A stretch of 64,000 nt of DNA from Pseudorasbora parva (Eukaryota > Chordata > Actinopteri > Cypriniformes > Gobionidae): the NCBI RefSeq assembly GCF_024679245.1, contig NC_090177.1, forward strand, positions 22,312,950 through 22,376,949, read 5' to 3'. Made by a program: the position numbers and the translations under genes. The notes beneath the pieces are model-generated. The model was not told the DNA's origin. It saw nothing but the letters and a program-made list of their open reading frames with translations, and did not search any database. The first letter of the stretch is position 1; each line of letters begins with the position of its first letter. Below, piece by piece: positions 50,401-61,500 of this stretch.

Positions 50401-52115
50401 AAGCAGATTATTGTATTTTTTCCTTACTATGGTAGTCAATGATTGCTTTATCTGCTTGGTTACAAACATTCTTCAAGATATTTTCTTTTGTGTTCAGCAG
50501 AACAAAGAAACTCATACAGGTTTGGAACAACTTGAGGATGAGTAAATGATGACAGAATTTTCATTTTTGGGTGAACTATCCCTTTAAGTAAGCTTGAGAG
50601 TATTTTACTCAGTCAGGCTATTATTTTGTGATACTGAAATTGGTGACAAGAGTGAGGACATTTCAATTGTATCAAACATTTTGATATAATAAAAAACCTT
50701 ATTTAAAGCAAAAATGACTATATCATGATACAAATCATGAAATAAAATGACTGATATTGTGAAATACGATTTTGGTCATATCGCCCACCCCTACATAGCA
50801 TTAGCTGAAATGTAAATATCATAGTATATGAATATGACAATCATTCAATACCATGTTATATAGTGGGGTCCAAAACTATGTTTAAGTCTTGATTGAATGA
50901 AAAGTTTTTCATTGCAATTTATACTATTTGAGTAAAACGATCATTTGAAAAATGTATATGATTTTAAGAATGTATTTAATATTTGGTTTGTTCCAAAGTT
51001 ATTTTACTTTAATTACAACAGTACTTGAGCTGCATAAACTATATGTGTCAAACTTCATGATCATGTTCTCCAGCATGATTTCAGATGATCTAAACAGCAT
51101 CTTGAGCTTCAATGTAAGTATTGAAGATAAAGATATTAATCATTATCAGTACCAAAAATGTTTACTTATTAGATTAGTCACCTAGAAATATTTCATAACT
51201 TTCAGCCAAAACTTGCTAAATCCAAATGCACAAAAAGTATATTTTTACTTTTGAACTCCACTGTATATCAAAGTACATCACAGTCCTTTTGACAATGGAC
51301 GGAACAGCTAATTTGACCAGTTCTTGTTTGTGGCCGTTATTGGGTAGCATAATCATAAGAGTGTTCTCATACCGGCGCCTCTCCTCTGACGGGGTCTTTG
51401 CCATTTATGCTGATCTCTCCTTTTCTGCTGGCCCGCTCCAGATTCACAGTGTTCCACTCGTTCAGCTTGATTTTTTCTTTACTCCTGTGTACACACACAA
51501 AAAGTTTATTTAAAGTTTCTTTCCCCCACTGAATAGAAATATGAAAATAAACCCAAAAATTAGGGTTATATAATCAGCAACGGAACACAACATCTAATTT
51601 GAGTTAAATTTCATTTGAATTCAACTTTAGGGAGTGTTGTTTACCTAATGACAGCCGGCCCTTTGCCCAGGTCATATCTAAACTCTAGGATACCATCATT
51701 CAGGGACAGAGAGATGAAATCTCCTTTGCCGTCTGTCTTTTGACCGTTGTAGAAAATCATGCCTTTAGAGTCATTGGCCAACAGAACGACAGTCATGCTG
51801 AACTTCTGCCTATGGAGGAATAAGTGTAGTTCAAAAAATGGAAGAAAATAGATGGATTAATTACAGAGTTGTGTACATGTCCGAATCTTAATCAACTTGA
51901 AATGACTTGCAACATGAATTCATCTATGTGAGAAGAAGCACAATATAAATAGTTTTTAAACTAAACTTTATAAAGTGCTATATAATTAAAGGTGACTTGA
52001 CTAATGGTTTGAAAAGAAGGCAGCTGTTAATAAGATATTTAGCCATACAACATAATACACTTTTTTATTTATTGTATTACTATAGCTATTATACATGAAG
52101 ATATATAAATATACA

Positions 52116-52161
<46 letters not shown>

Positions 52162-55100
52162 AGGTATATGTGGTTTATGAGGACAAATGTGTATAATGAC
52201 ATAGGTATTACAATGTAACCATGGTTTATGAGTAGAGATGCAGTGTTTGCAGTTTTCTTGGCCGATTACTTTGTAAGTGTGACCAGCCGAAACTATTTTT
52301 GCTGATTCTCTTTCTAAGAACTATAATTGACAGCATATGCAAACAAACATCATCTTTTCTTCAACGTTAAGTTTTATTTTAATAAAAAAAGCTAAAATGT
52401 CAGCAATAAAATAAGAACAAATAAACACATTTCCAACAACAGCACAAATAAATGCAATAGAATAAAGAGAGATATGAAATAAAAATGGCTTTAAGGTTTT
52501 CAGGTGGGTCTAACAGTTGTTTATTATTCAGGTAGGCAATATAACAGAAATTAAAGTAATCAAATGCAAAATAACACTGTATAGTCTTCATTGTAAAAAT
52601 TGAATACTGATTTATGCTTAAGTTATAAAACATATTCAGTTAAGAGCAGAGAGTGATTTTCTTATGTTCTTTGATTAACATGACAGACAGAAGCAGGAAT
52701 ATTAGACTGCTGTCACTTTAAAAATGTATGCTCAGAACCAATATTCTGTTACACAACATCATAAGAAAAATCGTCCAATTACGGTCCCTGGCCTGTCGAT
52801 CAGTGCATCTCTATTTAGGAGGACATTTCCTGTGTCCTCATTAACCAAATTGCTTAAAAAAACAAAAAAAAACCTAACTCAAATTAAAAAAAATCCCATA
52901 TGTTTTGTGTGATGGGTAAGGTTAGTGTAGGGGGATAGAATATATTGTTCAGTATATATTCTATATATTGTGCAGTATAAAAACCATTACACCTATGGAG
53001 AGTCCCCATAAAACCACATAATCAAGAATGCGTGTGTGGCCTTCTCATTTTAGAAGACTACCACATACCACTAATATAACATTATAGTTTGCAACATCAT
53101 CGTCGCCGTCATCGTACATAAAAAAGTAATAGCCAATATATAACGCTATACCTCAGATCCTGGCTGTAGAGATGGAGGCCCTTGAGCTCCAGGAATGAGT
53201 CTCCAGTGAAGTAAGGAATGAATGCGCCTCCCTTGTCTGATACTGAAAAATATGAAAAAGTCCATTATGCTTTGCAGATATCATAATGTGTTTGAAATGG
53301 GAGGGTTCCTCCAGTTATGAGACTACACAGTGGCACTGTATATAGCAAACGTGATCACCCATCAACACATAGCACTTTTACTCAGCCCAGCATGCCTCCT
53401 GCAGTAATTACACAGGATGAGCGCATGCTCAGTCCGGGATGGGAGACTGAGATTAAAAAGCTAATTAGCTATTGTTTAACACAGCAGCAGCTTCGCTGTT
53501 GTACAAGAAAACACAACACTTGCAGACACCACAAGGAAGTGAGGAGTCAAAATGGAAAGTGACAAAGTAGAGGCCTCATTTTCTGCACTGCATTCAGTTT
53601 ATGTATAAGGGCTTGGTGACATCTAAAACTACAGGACTGGCCTGATGTTTGGTAAACCACTGACAACTGAACAATCTTTCCTATCATTGCAAACCCAATA
53701 AACAACTCATCACAGATCTGCAGTACACAGAATCAAATAAATAAATCAGATCAATTAAATAAATAATACATTTAACGGTTTACTATTAAAAAGTCATTAC
53801 CAATAAACATACTGTTTTGAGGTTGGAAATGTTTTCTATACATGTTTTTCTATTGTATTATATTGTACAATGTAATAAAATGCAATGTTTATTCCTGTGA
53901 CAGGAAAGCATAATTGTCAGAAGACATTACCCCAGTCATCATATTTGCTGATTATTAGCATTTATTCTAACCCCCCTCCGAAAAAACATACTCCAAAATT
54001 GAGCTGTAAAATCCATAGTTGTATTTTTTGTTTAGTGTTATATATTTATTTTGAAATATTCTATCTAAAAATGAAGCATTCCACTGCCACTGTCACAATT
54101 ATGTTCTGTCCTGTCGTCACCTGTGCTCATTTGTCTCTGATTAGGTTATCATCCGTTCCTGTGTCTGCCCTCGATTGCCTTGTGTATTTATACTCCCTAC
54201 TCTGTTCTGTCCTTGGTCGGTTATTGTATGACTGTTTGATGTTGCTGTGAATGCTAGTGTTCGTGTTAGTGTTGAATGTACATGTCTGTAGTGACCATTC
54301 TTTGTCCTTTTGAAGTAAAGTCTGTGTTGAACCCTCATCTCATGTGTTGTATGCTTACTTCTGCCACAACACCCTGACAGCCACAAAACCAGTAGGAAAT
54401 TTTCTATTTGTAATTTTTTTATATTTCATGTTGGTTTTAAAGTCGACATGAATAGCATAATGACCCTATTTATTTTTGTAATGCATGCAGCTATTGTAAA
54501 TTAGCATAAGAAGTGCATTAAGCGTTGTTTAGCCAACTACCATGCATTTTAATCTTACTGAGATATATATACCACGCAGAATTTTTACTGATATACATCA
54601 AATTATGAAAGTAAATGGGTTGCAAACACTAATTCACTTTGACTATAAGAATCTCCATTTACAAATGGCAGATGATGGATAAAGCATGCATTACTTTTAG
54701 TACTTTAGTCCAGTAGTGCTTCAGAGAGTGTAGAGCGTTACTTCTTTCAGCACACCGTTAACTTCTGTCCTCTTTCAGCAGGGAGCGCTCTCCTGTTATG
54801 ACGACTGATACAGTGCTGGACAGTCTCTTATCTGAGAGAGTCACTCTCCCTGGACACTTTGCCTGACTGACTCCCCATTAATCATGATGCGCAGCTGACT
54901 GATAGAATTACTCATCTCATTGATTCAAGCGATAAAAAAAACACTCCGTCTGATGGATGTGCTCAACTCATTGATTCTGGTTCACCTCAATTTATTTTAA
55001 TCACTTGCTAATGGAGACTTCTTAGACAAAAAGGTGACTCTCTGGCCCCTCTCATTTGACAGTTCTGGGTTGAACAGGTGCGTGGATGTATGTGCAATGG

Positions 55101-55476
55101 CATATTACAATCCCGAGGGCCCTCGTGAATGATGAAACTGGCCCCACCCACAAGTAGTGCCATCATACAAAGGTGACATCATTTGTATTGCTGCTATATA
55201 TACTGAAATAATAATGCTGATACAGGCCACAATGTTACTTCAAGTAAGTTAATGAAAATAAAAATATTGGAGATTCCAATTTTTAAACAATCAGTAAAAA
55301 CTTGACAGTGACATAAATGAGGGGGAAGCTCTACAAAGTGTGACAGTCAGGTTATGGAAGTAAAAGTCCTATTTATTTTCCCCATAATTTGAAGAATTAT
55401 GAATTTATATTTTACAATAACTTATAAACCTTACATTTCAAAATTACTGTCAGCTACAAAAAGTTGTTAATCCACA

Positions 55477-55559
<83 letters not shown>

Positions 55560-58500
55560 CACTATAAATGTATATTGTTTTTTTTTTAAATAAGCCAGCA
55601 ATCTCACCCTAATGTCGTTCCACAGCCAAACTGCTGAAATCACGTGACATTGGTGATCCGAATCATGAATCAATACGCTGATTCATAATCATTCAAATCT
55701 TTATTTGAGGTTTGAAAACAAACCAGGAAGAGAAAACAATGCTGAATATAGTCATAGTTTTTGTCAATTTTGGACCAAAATGTATTGTTGATGCTTCAAG
55801 AGATTCTAATTAACTGATGTCACATATGGACTACTTTGATGTTTTAATTCCCTTTCTGGACATGGACAGTACAGTATAGGGCGTGGAACGACATTAGGGT
55901 GAGTCATTAATGACATCAATTTCATTTTTGGGTGAACTTACCCTTTAATAAAAGGTATTCTGATTTAAACTACATTACCCATGATTCTACAAAAAAACTC
56001 CAGCAATCAGAGAATCGAAACAAACAAAAGATCTCGTGTGCCCACTCACTCCCATGAAGAACTGTGAATAATGCAATCAATTCAAGCTCCTTACACTATC
56101 AAACAACTAAAAAAACAAGCAAATAAAACCATTATCTCTGAACCAATAGTTTACTTTTGTCATGCTTCATGAGACTGTAGTTCTTTCTGTCTTTAAGTCA
56201 TTAATTAAACAGTCTTGTATCTTTGTCTGATTTTCAAATAATTTTGCTTCAAATCACAGTTTGTATTGTGATTCACTTCGTAGTTAGTTGGTTTTTTTAA
56301 TGGCTTATAACTCATTAATTCTAATCCCCATTGGAAATATGAATGGGAAAAATATTCCCAGAACTAAGGCCGTTGAAAAAGTGGGCACTGTTGCACTCAA
56401 TTTAGCACGGCTGGGCAACTGTGGGGGTTGGAGCAAAGCTCTGCCGAAAGGTGGATCTTGAGAGCCAGAGTTGCCCACCCCTGCTATATAGGCAAATTCG
56501 ACCTATATATTATTGGCTCATGGGTAATGGGGGACTACGGCCGGTGTCCAATATGCCTGCACACGTGTGTTTCTAAGCCTTTCACTTGGTTTCCACATTT
56601 CGAAAATATTTGTGATCTAAAACATTTGTAGGAATTTTAATGAGGTTAGAGAGGGAAGTGCAACAGAATAAGAGTGCTAATGAAAGCTTCGAAATGGCAG
56701 TAGACTTGAGCTTCCTCCCTGGTTAGGGTCCAGCTCCCAGAGGATGCCCCGCTACTGAAAACCCCCATCCGACCTACCATATGTTTGATCTTCCAGCTCA
56801 GACATAGTATAAAGGGTAAATAATTTCACATCACCTCCCAGATGCCAACTCTCCATTATATTAGCCAATAAAATATTTTACAGTATGGTACCCACTGGAG
56901 AAACCAACTGGAGAATCTGTCTTTTTCCACTCCACCATAGCCTTTTATTATCCCTCAATAATTCTACAGCAAATATCCAAGTCGGACCGATCGATCCTGA
57001 CAAAAATCAATACTGAAATTACAACTGAGAAGTAGCAGTTATTTCAGTCCTTAGGAGAGTCGATACACTCATTGACTGTATTTTTACTATGATGTAGTAC
57101 TGTACCTTTTTCACAGTGCTTGCCTTCACGTCCCATTGGACATTCGCATTTGTAACCTCCCTCCGGAAGAACCTGGCACCGCGACGATGGGTGGCATTTA
57201 TTGGGGTCACAGGGGTTATGGGCGTCAGCGCAGGTCGGACCTGTTAACAAAAATTGATATTCTCGTGACTTAAACAAAAGATGACGAGAAGCCACTTGAG
57301 GGGAAATCAAACAACTTCCTGGTTCCTGGCTGGTTAAGTCACAGATAGGATGAGGAGAACTTGCATTGAAATTAATGGGAGAAATGTATATGGTGATGCC
57401 TACCTATCAATTACAAGAGCCAATCACTTTTATGACAGAGATTGTTTACTAGCCAGAAGCTAAATAATACTGTAGCAATTCCCTGAAAATAGTTTTAAGC
57501 ATGATTTATGCTAAAGAAGCCAAATCGATGATACCAATGTTGTTAGATTTTATTGGCGACATGAGATGCTATTGAAACTTGATTTTGACAGTTGAAATGT
57601 AGCTGCCTAAAGGTGTTATCAGGATGATGTTTGACTGAGCTGACTTTTCAGCGAAACAGGGGTCCTTTTTCAATAGGATTTTGAATTATTACAAATTTAG
57701 ACGAAGCCGTAGTGCATCATGTTGTGTGCCCTCCTTTTTTGAAGGACTGAAAGTGTTTCAGGTCAGCACTTCTAGCTTTATCAGAACACTCCTATCATCA
57801 CATAGAACATAGTAGGAGATCACGCCACGGGCGGCAGCAGCTGCACACTGTAATGAAAGCCCCCGCCGTGTTCTGAGACGCTCTGCTAGGTGTCTCTCTC
57901 TCTTGCTCTTAAACTCTAAGGCTGCTCTATCACGGAGACAGAGCGGCAACCCTCCAACTTACAATCCTGCTCTTTAAACATTAAAGGTTATCCCACATAT
58001 TTATCCCTCCAGCCAATTTCTTTGTGTATACTTCTACTTCAAAGGGTCTTCATTTTCCTACACACCTCATTGCAGCAATTCTTGCAGTACTGAAATGAAG
58101 AGGAAGATATTGAACTGTATTATTATAAAGGTTGTTCAATAAAGGCTTGTGAGCAGAACAACAGAGCAATTTACTCTGGGCAATATTTCAAATGTCTGGA
58201 GCAAAACTGCAAGACAGAGAGAGAGAAAAAAACCTCTCGGATGTGAACAAAGAGAACACTGTAACTTCTGCTTCTGTGGATGATTCCTACTGTTCCTTAT
58301 GATGTGAGAAAGCAAAAATTAATGTACAGATGAAATCCAGAAAATCAGAGAAAGTCTCTTATGATCACCAAGGCCGCTTTTTTTTTACAATATAAACTGT
58401 AAAGTTGTGAAATATTACACTTTAAAGTAATTTAAATGTTATTCATTCCAGTTATTTCAGCATCATTAGTCTTTAGTGTCTCATGATCCTTCAGAAATCC

Positions 58501-61500
58501 TTATAATTTGCAGATTAGCTGCTCAAGAAACATTATTATCAGTGATAAAAACATTACTATCAATGTTAAAAATAATAGTGCTGTTTTATATTTTTGTGAA
58601 AACCAATCAACAATATTTTTCTTGGATTCTTTGATAAATAGAAAGTTTAAAAGAACAGAATTAAAGAACAGAACAGAAACTTATATTCTTAAAAAAAGTG
58701 TACAGTTAAAGGTGAATATTGTCATTTTTGCACCGCTAACTGCACTAAATGGAACAATAATCTATTTTTGAGACAACAATGGCTCAACCAGTAAAAGTAC
58801 TTCCTTTTTAATGTAGCACAGATAACAATAGATCATACACACATAAGTAAAAGTTAAAACTTGTACACCTACCAGAGAAACCATTGACACATTTGCAGTG
58901 GAACATCTCAGCTTCTTTGACCTGGCAGGAGGCTCCGTTCTTGCAGGGATTCGGCAGGCACGGGTTGTTGCCACACTCGCCAATGGCCGTACCATACAGA
59001 ACGCTGCCGCCATTCTCTTGTAGGTTAAAGACGAAGTTGTTGACGTCCAACATGCGGACGCAGCCCACAAGGCCTGTTGAAACCGACGTTCTCTCCTTTA
59101 CACTGCAAAAACAAACCAATCCTTTTGTCAGTTCTCCGTCCTTAGAGCTCATAACTCCTAAATGACACGGAAAATGTAACAGGATGAAATTATACATAAT
59201 ACATTTGTCTTTATTGAGAAAAGACACTCTTTTTCTGACTGAGAACACATGGAAAAACATTCAATTAGATCTCTGATTGATGCTAATTTGATTTGGCTAT
59301 TTCTGCTAAATTTTATTAAGTCATATTAGTTGTTCTGGCAGGTTCTCAGACAGTCAATGATTTAAATTATTTTTCTCCATACTGTTTCATTATGGCTTCT
59401 AACAAGACTAAAGAGGCTCTAGTTAGTGTTATTTGGAGGCGGTCTGGAACTTCTCTTACTCTGCTATCATGTCTTCAAGCACTCCTCCGATGAAAAGGTC
59501 TGTGTCCAGGTTGAGTCCATCTGTTCCTGGGGGACTTTGTCCTTCAACGCTCGGCTCATTATCCACACTCAGCATGGCATTACGCCTATTACGCACTACT
59601 ACGAGCTGATGCCAGCGGCCTGGCTTCACCAGGACCTTACTGATCACTGAAGCTGTCCCAGAGCCAGTGTTAAACCTTCATGCAGGAGACATTCAAGAGG
59701 ATCACCACAAATTAAAATGGATAACGGATCTGGAAAGGTCATGGAAATCACTCAGGCTCTGAATAAGAATCATTTTCCAACCCTATATTTCACTTGATTA
59801 CTTACCTGAGCTCCACATTTCCGTCAACCAGTGCCAGAGACAGGAAGTCCTTTTTGCTTTTCTGGCCATTGTAGAGCAATATCCCTGTCATATCCGAAGC
59901 CCTGAACTCCATGGCAATGCGCACAGTGTGGTAGGCCTTCATGGTTGGGAAAGCCATGTAAGACTTTCCGCCGAAGGATGGTATGAAGTACTTTATAACT
60001 GAGTAGGACAGAAGGTAGAAGACAGATAAAAGAGGTTATCAGAGACACTCAACCAGGACTTCAAACCCGTAACAGTCTGCTCTCTACTGGTAGCGCGACA
60101 AACAAACCTGCGCTCAAGTGTGTCTCCCTCAGATAACGCAGATATCCCTGTCAATGGTACAGCAATGTGCTGTTCATATTGTGCTTGCTATACATTCCCT
60201 AGTGCGCAACGATGAGTATTGCAGTTCTCCCTAGAACTTTCTCTGTTAGACATTTACATTCCAGACAGAGAATCCCCACGCTCAGAAATGTATCAACACC
60301 TCTCTCTCTCTCTGCTGTCTCTCACCCTGTTCTCAGGAGAATGCAAGGCTGATGAAGCCTTCTCTCTTCATCACTCTTTAATGGCCCGATTGATCAGAGG
60401 AAGAGTTTGAGGGCTGCTTACAAGCCTTTAATTAGTGGCTTTTTTCACCTCACAGCAGTTTGATACTAGCTAAAGTTCATCGATGTAATTAGTGTCAATT
60501 ATAACCTGACACAGCTGCAATAGGTAGTTTCATATCCCAATACCACCAACAGAGACAATGAATTGAGCTAAAATTTCCTCAGTGTAACAGCAGGATTGCA
60601 ATTTAAAATTTAAATCATTACTGGATCTTTTTTTCTTCAAAGCATTCAAATATGCTGAAATATTAATAATAAATATTAACATTCATAAATAATACATATT
60701 TAATTGTAATAATTTATTAATAATAAATTCCTTTATTTAATAATCATTGAATAATAAAATAATTTTTAACAATAATTAATTCATAATCGCTTCTTTTGTG
60801 CTTTTTTAAGGTTAATTTCAAAACAAAAATAGAGAAACAGCTAAGAAACAATACTAAATAAAATGAAATTACTTTTTTTTATCCATCAACATGATTTATC
60901 AACAATATGTTGATAAATCATGTTGATGGATAAAAAAAAGTAATTTCATTTTAATTAAATCAAAAAATAAAATATATATAATTTTATTATTTAAAGTAAT
61001 TTTTATATTATTTAAAGTTAGGGCTGTCAAAATTCACATGTTAATAACGCGTTAACGCAGCTTCATTTTAACGCCACTAATTGTATTAAAGCGCGATTAA
61101 CGCACTGCGGTAGGTTACTGCTGCGCTCCCAGGTCCGCATGACAGCTTTCACATTACCAATTTTTCATATGAACTGTGCCCTGTTCTGAACTAAACTGCC
61201 AGTGTAAAAACTCCCTTTATTTATAAGCCTAAGCTTATTCTGAATTTTTAAGCTTAGGCTTAAGAGATGTGAACAAGTTCTTTTGAAAAACATCTATGAC
61301 CTTTGATACATGTCTAGTCTTCATGCTCTGTTGAGTATGGTTTCACTAATAATAAACATACATTTGCATAAAGCATGCATATTTGTCCATACCCATGTTG
61401 ATTAGAGTATTAAAAACTTGAAACATATTCATTTAAGATTTATTTACAACTGATAAAAATGTGCAACTAAGTCACGCATTAATCGCGAGTTAACTCATGA

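Larger units (their letters stand above)
53243..57105 (-). other. agrn: agrn intron between EGF3 and LG2 exons
   Basis: A 3.9-kb intron with a probable repeat (54090-54390), a TG/TA tract (55477-55554) and a fold-back MITE (55593-55947). No exon was recognised in 53243-54089, 54391-55476 or 55948-57105. Confidence 0.7.
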
